Positions 8,844 through 17,757 of a stretch of DNA of 64,000 bases are shown in pieces. Source of the stretch: Paraburkholderia terricola (GTDB lineage Bacteria > Pseudomonadota > Gammaproteobacteria > Burkholderiales > Burkholderiaceae). The position numbers were made by a program, and so were the translations under genes. The notes beneath the pieces were generated by a model, which had not been told where the DNA came from, made no database searches, and saw only the letters and a list, made by a program, of their open reading frames with translations. The stretch is from the NCBI RefSeq assembly GCF_900142195.1, contig NZ_FRAB01000027.1:1-64000 (forward strand), in the 5' to 3' direction. Numbering within the stretch: position 1 is the stretch's first letter; the number at the start of each line of letters is the position of its first letter.

Positions 8844-9549
8844 CAGGCGCGCTCCCCGTTCATGCAGGCGTTCGAACGCGGGAAGGCGGCCGCGGCTTCG
8901 CCGCGGCGGTCTGAAGATCGGTCCGGAAAGCGGAAATCAGGCATGGCAAAACGCGTGTGCGCGGTAAATCGTTAGCGTGGGTGACACGTGGACCGGTGAC
9001 GGACGTGTCCGTGGACGAGTCGCCCAGGACCGCAACCATCAACCCGGACTCCCGTCGCCGCAGGCGCCGCCCGTGGGCTGGCGAGCTTTCCTTCTTTTGG
9101 ACGGCACGACACTACACCATCCTATGTTTCAGGCACAACCTTTCATGGCAAATCGCGGCGAATAACAGCAGCGCTCCGCCGCCGGTCCTTTCACTAACGC
9201 CGCCCATGCCTTGCCGCGAGCCGTTGCTCACGGTGCGAACACCAACATGTCCGATAAGAGCCAAGGCGCGGCGGCCGAAGCGATCTGGAAAACCCGCATA
9301 GCCATTCAGAAACCGGTGGCCTGGCCGTTAAGAACCTGATCGGTGCGCCGCGCGCACTTCGCATTCCCGGAATAAGGGTGGCGTCTGTCCCCACGACGGT
9401 TAAAATCAGGAGGCGAGGCGCCACATCGCGGTTTATCCCGGACCACGGCGGCGGCCTATCGCCAACCGCTTCAACAGCAGCGAAACGGCGCGGGCGCGCT
9501 GCCACGAATGAGCTAGTTGCATGTCACAGCCAGACGGATCAGAGGGTCG
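8844..9549. other. long divergent intergenic region
   Basis: About 700 bases between the ABC importer operon and the diguanylate cyclase gene. I see no gene with a ribosome binding site and no strong hairpin terminator; both promoters should be here. Confidence 0.35.
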
Positions 9550-11241
9550 ATGAACAGGACAACCTTGCGCCAGGCAACCGGGCCGATCAGTTTCGCGCTG
9601 GTCATACTGGTTTGCTGGTTCGTGGCCGGCATGGTCGCGGACCGGATGGTACAGCAAGAGCTGGGCGCGGCCTTGCGCGCGCAGCGGCAAATGTCCACCT
9701 CGATCGTCGACAACATGGCCGAGGTGATCGCCAGCGACCTCGCCATGTCTCGGGCCATTCCCGCGACCATGGCCGAAATGGACCTGATCCAGCACGCGCT
9801 GGTGCAATCGCAGAATTATGCCGCGAACGGCGAAGCGACGGAACCCGCCCGCCGCGCCGCGTTGTTGAAAGACGCGCGGATCACCGCCGTGAGCGGCTTC
9901 CTGCACGACGCGCAAGGCTTCTCCGGACTCGACCAGATCTGGCTCGTCAACGCCAACGGCATTTGCGTCGCATCGAGCGACTCGATCAATAACGCGTCAG
10001 CGGCGGAGCGTTCGTTCGTCGGCGTCGACATGCGCTCACGCAGTTATTTGACGAGCGCGCTGGTCGGCGCGTTTTCGGAAGCCTACGGCGTCGGCCGCAC
10101 GAGCGGCGAGCCGGGCATCTTCATTGCCGCGCCGGTGTACGCGGACGGCGTGCTGGTCGGCGTGGTGTCGGCGAAGGTCGGGATCGCGCGGCTGCGCCAC
10201 TGGGTCGCGCATGCCGGGACCTTCGTCGCCGACGAGAACGGTGTCATCATCATGGCCCACAACAGCGAACTCGAAGGCCACGCGCTGCCGAATTCGCGCG
10301 TCACGCAGATGAGCGTGTCAGAGCGCAGGCTCATCTATCGCCGCGAAACCTTTCCGGACATGCGCATCAAGGTCGATGCCCAGGTGCGCGAGCAGGCGCC
10401 CTGGGTGCCCACGGCCGTCGCCGGGCAACTGTTCGGCATGACCGAGCAGCCCACGCCGTCGCTCTATCAGGCTCGCGGCGGACTGAACTCGGGGCTGTCC
10501 GCGCATCTGGTCGACCCGCTCGCGGCGTGGCCCGAACTGCTGCGCAATCATAAGCGCGACCATCTGCTGGTGTTCCTGACGCTGGCCGGCACGGTTGCGC
10601 TCGCGTGGGTGATCACGGTCTCGTATGTGCGCGAGCGGCGCCACCACCGCGCGACGCGCGATCTGGCCGAGCAACTGCAATCGGCCAATACCTTGCTCTC
10701 GGCCGAGGCGCGTCACGATGCGCTGACGGGCGCGCTGTCGCGGCGCTATTTCCTCGATCTGCTGCGCCACGAGATCGAACGCGCGCGTGCGAACAACGAG
10801 CCGCTGTGCATGGCGATCGCCGACCTCGACCACTTCAAGCAGATCAACGACCGCTTCGGCCATGCCGCCGGCGACCGCGCGCTCGAGCATTTCGTCGAGA
10901 CGTGCCGCACCGAACTGCGCGGCGCCGATGCGATCGGCCGGCTCGGCGGCGAGGAGTTCGGCTTGCTGCTGCCGGCCACGGATCTGGCCGGCGGGCGCGA
11001 GGTGGTCGAGCGACTGCGCCTGCGTCTGAAAGCGGTGCCGTCGCCCAAGCTGCCGCCCTCCGTGGGCTTGAGCGTGAGCATCGGCATCACGGAACTCTCG
11101 CCCGACGATCTGCCCGAGCGGATCATGAGCCGCGCCGACACGGCGCTGTACGCGGCGAAAACAGGCGGCCGCGACCGCACCGAAGCGCTCCCGCCCGACG
11201 ACACCGCGCCGCCCGCGCGCACGGTGGCCAGCGTCTGGTAA
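9550..11241 (+). CDS. membrane diguanylate cyclase with periplasmic sensor domain
   Basis: Makes cyclic di-GMP from two GTP in response to a periplasmic signal. The 563-aa protein has an N-terminal transmembrane helix (about 12-30), a roughly 300-residue extracytoplasmic region of Cache type (containing FLHDAQGFSGLDQIWLVN and GEPGIFIAAPVY), a second helix (about 337-360) and a C-terminal GGDEF domain. The active-site loop is GGEEF (about 466-470), and an RGAD motif five residues before it fits the inhibitory I-site (RxxD), so the enzyme looks active and product-inhibited. The frame is open from a TTG at 9517, but the ATG at 9550 with AGAGGG just before it is the likelier start. Confidence 0.88.
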   Translation: MNRTTLRQATGPISFALVILVCWFVAGMVADRMVQQELGAALRAQRQMSTSIVDNMAEVIASDLAMSRAIPATMAEMDLIQHALVQSQNYAANGEATEPARRAALLKDARITAVSGFLHDAQGFSGLDQIWLVNANGICVASSDSINNASAAERSFVGVDMRSRSYLTSALVGAFSEAYGVGRTSGEPGIFIAAPVYADGVLVGVVSAKVGIARLRHWVAHAGTFVADENGVIIMAHNSELEGHALPNSRVTQMSVSERRLIYRRETFPDMRIKVDAQVREQAPWVPTAVAGQLFGMTEQPTPSLYQARGGLNSGLSAHLVDPLAAWPELLRNHKRDHLLVFLTLAGTVALAWVITVSYVRERRHHRATRDLAEQLQSANTLLSAEARHDALTGALSRRYFLDLLRHEIERARANNEPLCMAIADLDHFKQINDRFGHAAGDRALEHFVETCRTELRGADAIGRLGGEEFGLLLPATDLAGGREVVERLRLRLKAVPSPKLPPSVGLSVSIGITELSPDDLPERIMSRADTALYAAKTGGRDRTEALPPDDTAPPARTVASVW

Positions 11242-11379
11242 AGCCGTCTTGCCGAGCCGGCGTCCGATCGAGCGCGTTCGCCGATGCAACGCAAGTCCCG
11301 GCCTCGGGGTCCCGTGGCGAAGCAGGTATCATCGACCTGAATATCGAGGTTGCCGCTACCGCTTTAACGGGAGATTTGC

Positions 11380-11646
11380 ATGAAGGGAAATCTGGTCATT
11401 GTCTGTCGCGATCAGGATGCTGACGCGTTCGACCATCTGCTGGCCGAATACGGCGCGTTCCAGACGCGCCTGTCATCCACGACGTGGTATCTGAAACTGG
11501 ATGTCGCGCCGGAACTGATTCAGGAAGAGATACTCGCGAGGTTGGGCAAATACACCACGCACTACATCTTCGAAGCCGAAACGGTGACGTGGAATACGGT
11601 GGACAGCGAAGCGGCGACCGCGCTGAACACGCTGTTCTCCGACTAA
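11380..11646 (+). CDS. small hypothetical protein, possibly Cas2/SinR-like fold
   Basis: An 88-aa soluble protein beginning MKGNLVIVCRDQDADAFDHL. The order of elements is a first beta-strand, a helix ending at AEYGAFQTRL, a central TWYLKLD strand, a helix (PELIQEEILARLGKY) and a last strand (YIFEAETVTWN). This resembles small ferredoxin-like proteins of the SinR/Cas2-like group. That comparison rests on pattern only and no catalytic residue is evident. It stands alone 138 bases after the diguanylate cyclase, with GGGAG before the start, and there is no CRISPR array or cas gene in the window. Confidence 0.65.
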   Translation: MKGNLVIVCRDQDADAFDHLLAEYGAFQTRLSSTTWYLKLDVAPELIQEEILARLGKYTTHYIFEAETVTWNTVDSEAATALNTLFSD

Positions 11647-11706
11647 CGCGCACACAGCGCAAGCGCGCCTGCGATACCGCCACAGCGGAGCGGGCGCCAG
11701 CCGAAT

Positions 11707-13023
11707 CTACCAGGCGCTTTCCGAGGCGGCCGCGGCACGCGGCACCGCCTGAAACGGAAAGCTCATCGACACCCGCAAACCACGCCCGCCGTGGTTGCCG
11801 ATTTCCCACTCCCCGCCCGCACGCCGCACCAGCCGCTCGACGATGGCAAGGCCGAGGCCGCTATGGCCGTTGCCGCCGCGCGCCGGATCGAGCCGCACGA
11901 ACGGCCGGCTGGCATTGATGACATCTTGCGCGGCGATGCCGCCGCCGTTGTCGCTCACCGACAGCGTGAAGCCTTGCGGCGTACGCGCCGTGGCGACGAC
12001 GATCGGCGGCGCGCCGTAGGCGTGCGCGTTATCCAGCAGGTTCGAGAGGATGCGGTCGAGCGTGGCGGCGGGCAGCACGAATCCCGGCCCCGCGTGCAGT
12101 TCGGTCTGCACGGTGGGCGCACCCGCGGCCACCGCGCGATAACTGCGCACGACCCGCTCGCATTGCGCGTCCACTTCGACCGCTTCGCTGCGATCGGCGC
12201 CGTCGTGCGCGAACACCAGGAACTGCTCGACGATGTGCGTCATCGAATCGACGTCGCGCACCACGCCATCGCGCATCTTCGGCTCATCCATCATTTCGGC
12301 GCGCAGGCGCAAACGCGCCAGCGGCGTTTTCAGGTCGTGCGCGACGCCCGCGAGCATCACCGCGCGGTCGTTCTCGGTTCGCTCAACTTCACGCACCATC
12401 TGGTTGAAGCCATGCGTGAGCTGACGCAATTCGCGCGGACCGCGCTCGGGCACCGGCGGCACCGGCAAGCCGCGACCGAAGCGCGCCACCGCCTGGGCGA
12501 GCGAGCGCAACGGCTGCTGCAACGCCCACGCGGCGAACAGCGCCGCCATCACGGCGAACGAGAAAATGATGGCGAGCCACAGCACCATGCGGTCGATCGA
12601 GCGCGGCGGGCGCAATGGCTGCAGCGGCACGACGATCCAGCTGCGGTCCGTGGGGGCGCGCACCCACAGCGTAGGCGGGTGGCCCGGCCGGTCGATCCGC
12701 ACCTGGGTGCCGGAGGGCATGCGATCGCGGACGTCATCGAGAAAACGGCTGGGCGACGGCGGCAGATCCGGGTTATCCGCGGGCACGTCGGGGCTTGCCG
12801 GATCGACCAGCTTGACGCGCGACGGCAAGGGCTGATCCGGCGAACGGGCGACGTGCTGGCGCACCGCGTCGACGAGAAAAACGGCTTCCTCGACGGCATA
12901 GCGCGTTTGCGACTGGCTACGCTCCAGACGCATCAACGCGTACCAGGCGAAATGCGACAGCAGCAGCACCGCGACGACTAGCAGCGCCAGCCGCCCGAAC
13001 AGCGAATCAATGGGCCGGCGCAT
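11707..13023 (-). CDS. sensor histidine kinase, EnvZ-like
   Basis: A 438-aa inner-membrane kinase for the OmpR-type regulator encoded just upstream. It has a transmembrane helix (about 10-30), a periplasmic domain of about 110 residues rich in Pro and Asp, a second helix (about 145-168), a HAMP linker, a dimerisation domain with phospho-acceptor His229 in AGVAHDLKTPLARL, and a catalytic ATPase domain (NLLDNA, DNGGGI, GLGLAIVERLV). Its start overlaps the regulator gene by 17 bases. The pair is divergent from a Spy/CpxP-like gene, which suggests an envelope-stress function, though the architecture is closest to EnvZ/RisS. Confidence 0.88.
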   Translation of the reverse strand: MRRPIDSLFGRLALLVVAVLLLSHFAWYALMRLERSQSQTRYAVEEAVFLVDAVRQHVARSPDQPLPSRVKLVDPASPDVPADNPDLPPSPSRFLDDVRDRMPSGTQVRIDRPGHPPTLWVRAPTDRSWIVVPLQPLRPPRSIDRMVLWLAIIFSFAVMAALFAAWALQQPLRSLAQAVARFGRGLPVPPVPERGPRELRQLTHGFNQMVREVERTENDRAVMLAGVAHDLKTPLARLRLRAEMMDEPKMRDGVVRDVDSMTHIVEQFLVFAHDGADRSEAVEVDAQCERVVRSYRAVAAGAPTVQTELHAGPGFVLPAATLDRILSNLLDNAHAYGAPPIVVATARTPQGFTLSVSDNGGGIAAQDVINASRPFVRLDPARGGNGHSGLGLAIVERLVRRAGGEWEIGNHGGRGLRVSMSFPFQAVPRAAAASESAW

Positions 13024-13732
13024 GCTGGTCGCCGTCGGGGACGAACACGTAGCCGCGGCCGCGCACCGTCTGAATGAAGCGCGGCGTGGACGGATCGGTT
13101 TCGAGGATGCGGCGCAGACGCCACACCTGCACGTCGATACCGCGGTCGGTGCCGTCGTATTCCGGACCGTGCAGCAGTTCGAGCAGGCGCTCGCGGGTGA
13201 GCGTGCGCATGGGGTGATTGACGAAAATCTTTAGCAGCGCGAATTCGCTGCCCGACAGCGTGAGCGGCTTGTTTTCCATATGCAGCGTGCGCGACTGGAA
13301 ATCCAGCGTGAAGCGGCCGAAGCTGAACGGCTCGCGCTGCTCCGGCGCCGCCGACGACGGCAGCGTGCGGCGCCGCCGCAGCACCGCCTGCACGCGCGCC
13401 AGCAACTCGCGCGGGTTGAACGGCTTGCCGAGGTAGTCGTCGGCGCCGAGCTCGAGCCCGACGATACGGTCGACGTCGTCCGCACGCGCGGTGAGCATGA
13501 TCACGGGAATGTCGTCGCCCGAGGCGCGCAGCTTGCGCAGCGCGGTCAGCCCGTCGACGCCCGGCATCATCAGGTCGAGCACGATCAGGTCGGGACGCTC
13601 GCGTTCGAGCCTGCGCTCGAGCGAGGCGGCGTCATGCAGCACCGACACCTCGATGCCCTGACGGGCCAGATAGTCGCGCAGCAGGTCGCGCAATTCGACG
13701 TCGTCGTCGACAACAAGTATTTGAGTAGCCAT
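13007..13732 (-). CDS. OmpR-family response regulator
   Basis: A 241-aa DNA-binding regulator. The receiver domain (about 1-120) has acidic Asp10/Asp11, phospho-acceptor Asp53 in DLIVLDLMMPG and the conserved KPFNPREL lysine. The C-terminal winged helix ends in DVQVWRLRRIL and TVRGRGYVF. I start it at 13732 (MATQILVVDDD); a longer frame to 13786 adds a peptide that is not part of the family. It is cotranscribed with the downstream EnvZ-like kinase, which it overlaps. Confidence 0.9.
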   Translation of the reverse strand: MATQILVVDDDVELRDLLRDYLARQGIEVSVLHDAASLERRLERERPDLIVLDLMMPGVDGLTALRKLRASGDDIPVIMLTARADDVDRIVGLELGADDYLGKPFNPRELLARVQAVLRRRRTLPSSAAPEQREPFSFGRFTLDFQSRTLHMENKPLTLSGSEFALLKIFVNHPMRTLTRERLLELLHGPEYDGTDRGIDVQVWRLRRILETDPSTPRFIQTVRGRGYVFVPDGDQHAPAH

Positions 13733-13951
13733 GGAATGAAGTTTAACGCGCAGCAGGAAGGGTTTCTGTTTCGATAAGGCCCGCAAGGGTTACCGGGTGT
13801 TACCGTGAAAGCCGCACGTAATGGCCCGTAATAGCGGCATCGAGCCGCGTAACACAGCCCGAGGCGCAGTTCTCTACGCTGTGTCTTACCGAATGCAGGC
13901 CGCCTACTTTACCGGTTGCATCGTCGGCTATTCCATTACAAGGAGCCTCAT

Positions 13952-14485
13952 ATGTCCACCAAAAAGATCTCGCGCGTTCTCGCCGTTGCCGCCACCGCCC
14001 TCGCCATCGGCGCCGGCGCCGCCTATGCCGCGCAACCCGCTCACGAGGCCCGCGGCGGCCCCGGCGGCTGGCATGGCCACTTCATGAAGGAACTCACGCA
14101 ACTGCACGATCAGTTGAAGCTGAACGCCGATCAGGAACGGCAGTGGCAAGCCGCGCTCGACACCATGAAGCAGAACCACGAGGCGATGCGCGCCGATCAC
14201 GAGCAGATCAAGAGCCAGTTCAAGGCCGCGCAGCAACAGCCGATCCTGGATCTGAACGCGATGGCCGCCGCGCACCAGCAGATCGAGCAGAAAGACGCGC
14301 AACTGCGCCAGCAAACCACGGATACCTGGCTCAAGTTCTATAACGGCCTGAACGACCAGCAGAAGACCACCGTCAGCACGGCGCTGAAGCAGCGCTTCGC
14401 GAAGATGGAAGCGCGTCACGAGAAGATGCGCGAGCGCTGGGAGCATCGCAAGGGCGCGGCGTCGGCGCCGGCCGCCAGCCAGTAA
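13952..14485 (+). CDS. Spy/CpxP-like periplasmic protein
   Basis: A 177-aa exported protein with a Sec signal peptide cleaved near AYA-A (about residue 26). The mature part is almost wholly helical and rich in Gln, Lys, His and Met, and contains the LTQLHDQLKLNADQERQWQ stretch typical of the LTxxQ group. Relatives in enterobacteria are periplasmic chaperones or stress sensors; the role here is inferred from that. AAGGAG precedes the ATG at 13952. The gene is divergent from an OmpR/EnvZ-type pair about 220 bases away, an arrangement like cpxP-cpxRA, so that pair is the obvious candidate regulator. Confidence 0.8.
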   Translation: MSTKKISRVLAVAATALAIGAGAAYAAQPAHEARGGPGGWHGHFMKELTQLHDQLKLNADQERQWQAALDTMKQNHEAMRADHEQIKSQFKAAQQQPILDLNAMAAAHQQIEQKDAQLRQQTTDTWLKFYNGLNDQQKTTVSTALKQRFAKMEARHEKMRERWEHRKGAASAPAASQ

Positions 14486-14532
14486 GCGCACCGGGCGGGA
14501 AGACCGGCCGCCCGCGCGGCCGTCTCGCGAAT

Positions 14533-14570
14533 GCAGAAACGCCACGGAGGTATTCCGTGGCGTTTCTGTT
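14533..14570. terminator. intrinsic terminator
   Basis: GCAGAAACGCCACGG and CCGTGGCGTTTCTG form a long stem (about 14 bp) with a 7-base loop and a short T-rich tail, 48 bases after the Spy-like gene and before the convergent pirin gene. Confidence 0.75.
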
Positions 14571-14660
14571 TGGCCTCGCGGCTGCGCGTCCGGCCATTCC
14601 GTCGATGAATGCCTCGCGAGCGATCCGCGTCGATCCCTGCCCGCGCGCCCCGTTGGGCGT

Positions 14661-15371
14661 TTAGCCGTCGAGCGGGCCGAGATCGAACAGCAGTACTTCC
14701 GCGTCCTCGCCCTTCTCCAGCGTCACAGTGTCGACGCCGGTCAGCTTGGCCGCGTCGCCGGCCTGAAGCGCTTCGCCGTTCACGGTCAGCGCGCCGCGCG
14801 CCACGTGCACATAGGCCTGGCGACCCTGCGGCAACGCGAAGCGGGCCTCTTCCGCGCCGTCGATCAACGCCGCGTGGATCGACGCATCCGCATGAATCGT
14901 CACCGAGCCGTCGCGGCCGTCGGGCGAAGCGATCACACGCAGACGGCCGCGCTTGTCGGCGGCGTCGAAATGTTTTTCCTCGTAGCCGGGCGGGTCGCCC
15001 GCGCGTTGCGGAATCACCCAGATCTGCAGCAGATGCACCGGCTCCTCCGGCGACGCGTTGAACTCGCTGTGCATGACGCCCGTGCCGGCGCTCATGCGCT
15101 GCACGTCGCCGTAACGGATGGTCGAGCCGTTGCCCATGCTGTCACGGTGAGCAAGCGCGCCGTCGAGCACATAGGTGACGATCTCCATGTCGCGATGCCC
15201 GTGCGCGCCGAAACCCTGGCCGCCCGCGACGCGGTCTTCATTGATGACCCGCAGCGGGCCGAAATGCACGTTCCGCGGATCGGCATAGTCGGCAAACGAG
15301 AAGCTGTGATACGAGTCGAGCCAGCCGTGGTTGGCATGGCCGCGTTCGGCGGAACGGCGAATCTCGATCAT
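14661..15371 (-). CDS. pirin family protein, quercetinase-like bicupin
   Basis: A 236-aa cupin-fold protein of the YhhW/pirin type. The N-terminal cupin carries the metal-binding set of the family: GAHGHRDMEI around residues 54-63 and MSAGTGVMHSEFN further on, giving three His and one Glu. Bacterial relatives show quercetin 2,3-dioxygenase activity in vitro, but the physiological role is usually unknown. Length and motifs are normal. It is a single gene facing the Spy-like gene. Confidence 0.85.
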   Translation of the reverse strand: MIEIRRSAERGHANHGWLDSYHSFSFADYADPRNVHFGPLRVINEDRVAGGQGFGAHGHRDMEIVTYVLDGALAHRDSMGNGSTIRYGDVQRMSAGTGVMHSEFNASPEEPVHLLQIWVIPQRAGDPPGYEEKHFDAADKRGRLRVIASPDGRDGSVTIHADASIHAALIDGAEEARFALPQGRQAYVHVARGALTVNGEALQAGDAAKLTGVDTVTLEKGEDAEVLLFDLGPLDG

Positions 15372-15947
15372 GGTGTACTCCGATGAGTCAATAGCGATGC
15401 ACGGAATGTATGGGCACGGCCGCCGCTAAACAATCGGCGTGGGCGCACTGGAGCGTTCCATAAATCGGCGCAATCGGGCGCCGACGCGGCGCGTGGCGCT
15501 TGCGGTCCCGTTGCCGTAGCCTCCGCCACGGCCGGCTGAGGACCGGCGGGCGACAGAACCTCGTTCCGATGTCCGGCCGCCACGGCGGACCACGGTCTGC
15601 GAAACCGAAACGGCGTCGCGCTCGCACAACGCCCGCGCCGGCCTGGTTGCCGCTGTCGCGCTGCGGACTGGCGTCGCGTGTCTGTTCGGGTAAAATACCG
15701 CGCTTTTCAAGCCGTGTGGGCACGCGGAAGACGTAAGCGGGCGGCATCGGCATCCCGACCGCGCCGGGGATCGCCGCGCTCTTCGGGCCACGCCCTCGTG
15801 ACGTCAAAAGGCCGCCGGCGCGATGCAGGCCGGATTTCCCCGGCGCGGCGCGACAATTTTGACCGCCTAGAATAGCGACGGCCAGCCACGAGCCGGCGGG
15901 TCGCCGGGATCGGCGCATCACGACGATCAGTTTGATCCAGGAGAAAC
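15372..15947. other. intergenic region upstream of broken hisJ-like gene
   Basis: 576 bases with no supported gene. It should contain the pirin promoter and, near its right end, the promoter of the HisQMP-type operon. A GGAGAAAC just before 15948 is a plausible ribosome binding site for the gene fragment that follows. Confidence 0.35.
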
Positions 15948-16121
15948 ATGAAGAAGCTCGCACTGCGCGTGGCGCTTGCCGTCACGGCCGGGAGCGCCGT
16001 GGCAACAGAATGGAAAACCGTGCGCATCGGGGTGGACGCCAGCTATCCGCCGTTCGGATCGAAGGCGGCGGGCGGCGAGCCGCAGGGGCTGTCCGCCGGC
16101 TGCGGAATACAGTCGACATAG
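15948..16121 (+). pseudogene. truncated periplasmic amino-acid-binding protein (HisJ/ArgT-like)
   Basis: A 57-codon fragment that begins like a binding protein: signal sequence MKKLALRVALAVTAG, then WKTVRIGVDASYPPFGSKA, which is the usual first strand and loop of the lysine/arginine/ornithine/histidine-binding family. After GEPQGLSAG, where the family normally continues GFDVDI, the frame degenerates and stops at TAG (16119-16121). The expected roughly 200 further residues are missing, and only 187 bases separate the stop from the first permease gene. It has a good ribosome binding site (GGAGAA), so the gene was functional before a deletion. The two permeases and the ATPase downstream are intact. 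Confidence 0.75.
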
Positions 16122-16308
16122 CTTCAGGACCAGTTTCAAAACGAGAGTCGAAAAGCGCGCACGGCCGGCAACGGCCATGCAGTCATGATTTGCACAGCGG
16201 TGCGCTGTGCGCCGCAGGTCACGGCGAGCCCTAGCTCGCGGCAAACGCGGCGCAGAGCCGGCCGCGTCTTTCGCCGGTGCGTCGCAACGCATCGTCAAGG
16301 ACCCCCAT

Positions 16309-16998
16309 ATGTTCCTTCAAGGCTACGGCCCGCTGCTTCTCAACGGCACCTGGCAAACCGTCAAACTGGCGGTGTTGTCGCTGGCGTTCGCTTTCGTGCT
16401 GGGCCTGCTCGGCGCGGCGGCGAAACTGTCGAAGAACCGCTTGTCATACGGCGCCGGCACGGTCTATACGACGCTCGTGCGCGGCGTGCCCGATCTGGTG
16501 CTGATGCTGCTGTTGTTCTACAGCATCCAGATCTGGCTGAACAACCTGACCGATCTGCTCGGCTGGGAGCAGATCGACATCGATCCGTTCGTGGCCGGCG
16601 TCGCGGTGCTTGGCTTCATCTACGGCGCGTACTTCACCGAGACCTTCCGCGGCGCGTTTCTCGCGGTGCCGCGCGGCCAGCTCGAAGCGGGCGCGGCCTA
16701 CGGCATGACCGGCTGGCAGGTGTTCTCGCGCGTGATGTTCCCGCAGATGATGCGCTTCGCGCTGCCCGGCATCGGCAATAACTGGCAGGTGATGGTGAAG
16801 GCCACGGCGCTGGTGTCGATCATCGGTCTCGCCGATGTCGTCAAGGCCTCGCAGGACGCCGGCAAGGGCACGCTGCGGTTCTTCTTCTTCACCCTGTTCG
16901 CGGGGGCGATCTATCTCGTCATCACCACAGTGTCCAACTTCGTGCTGATGTACCTCGAAAAGCGTTACTCGACCGGCGTGCGAAAGGCGGATCTATGA
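16309..16998 (+). CDS. polar amino acid ABC importer permease, HisQ-like
   Basis: A 229-aa inner-membrane permease of the histidine/lysine/arginine/ornithine importer class. It has about five hydrophobic segments and the EAA-type loop LEAGAAYGMTGWQVFSRVMFPQ that docks on the ATPase. I start it at the ATG at 16309, after AAGGAC, because the N-terminus MFLQGYGPLLLNGTW fits the family; the frame is open upstream but that part is not family-like. It overlaps the next permease gene by four bases (ATGA). Confidence 0.88.
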   Translation: MFLQGYGPLLLNGTWQTVKLAVLSLAFAFVLGLLGAAAKLSKNRLSYGAGTVYTTLVRGVPDLVLMLLLFYSIQIWLNNLTDLLGWEQIDIDPFVAGVAVLGFIYGAYFTETFRGAFLAVPRGQLEAGAAYGMTGWQVFSRVMFPQMMRFALPGIGNNWQVMVKATALVSIIGLADVVKASQDAGKGTLRFFFFTLFAGAIYLVITTVSNFVLMYLEKRYSTGVRKADL

Positions 16999-17708
16999 TC
17001 GAGATCATTCAGGAATACTGGCGCAACTATCTCTATACCGACGGCTATCGCTTCACCGGCCTCGCGATCACGCTGTGGCTGCTGGTGGTGTCGATCGGAC
17101 TCGGCTTCTGCCTGTCGATTCCGCTGGCGGTGGCGCGCGTGTCGAAGAAGAAGTGGCTTGCCGGCCTCGTGTGGCTCTACACGTATATCTTTCGCGGCAC
17201 GCCGCTCTACGTGCAGTTGCTGCTCTGCTACACCGGCTTGTACAGCCTCGAGATCATTCGCAATCACGAGCTGACCAACGCGTTCTTCCGCGACGGCATG
17301 AATTGCACGCTGCTCGCGTTCACGCTGAACACCTGCGCGTACACCACGGAAATTTTCGCGGGCGCGATCAAGGCCACGCCGTATGGCGAAATCGAAGCGG
17401 CGCGCGCGTATGGCATGTCGTCGTTCACGCTGTACCGGCGCGTGATTCTGCCCTCGGCGCTGCGCCGCGCGCTGCCCTACTACAGCAACGAAGTGATCCT
17501 GATGCTGCATGCCACCACGGTCGCCTTCACCGCGACCGTGCCGGACATCCTCAAGATCGCCCGCGACGTGAACTCCGCGACGTACCAGTCGTTCAATGCG
17601 TTCGGCCTCGCCGCCGTTCTCTATCTGCTGATTTCCTTCGCGCTCGTGTGGCTGTTCCGCCGCGCCGAGCGCCGCTGGCTCGCCTACCTGCGGCCGCAAG
17701 GCAAGTAA
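16995..17708 (+). CDS. polar amino acid ABC importer permease, HisM-like
   Basis: A 237-aa inner-membrane permease, the partner of the HisQ-like protein. It has the EAA loop IEAARAYGMSSFTLYRRVIL and the RGTPLYVQLLL segment common to this class. The start codon overlaps the preceding stop, so the two are translationally coupled and should form the heterodimeric channel. Confidence 0.88.
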   Translation: MIEIIQEYWRNYLYTDGYRFTGLAITLWLLVVSIGLGFCLSIPLAVARVSKKKWLAGLVWLYTYIFRGTPLYVQLLLCYTGLYSLEIIRNHELTNAFFRDGMNCTLLAFTLNTCAYTTEIFAGAIKATPYGEIEAARAYGMSSFTLYRRVILPSALRRALPYYSNEVILMLHATTVAFTATVPDILKIARDVNSATYQSFNAFGLAAVLYLLISFALVWLFRRAERRWLAYLRPQGK

Positions 17709-17757
17709 CCCCGGGGCGTGACCCGCTCCCAAGCAAAGAAGCCCGCCAAGGACTCCG

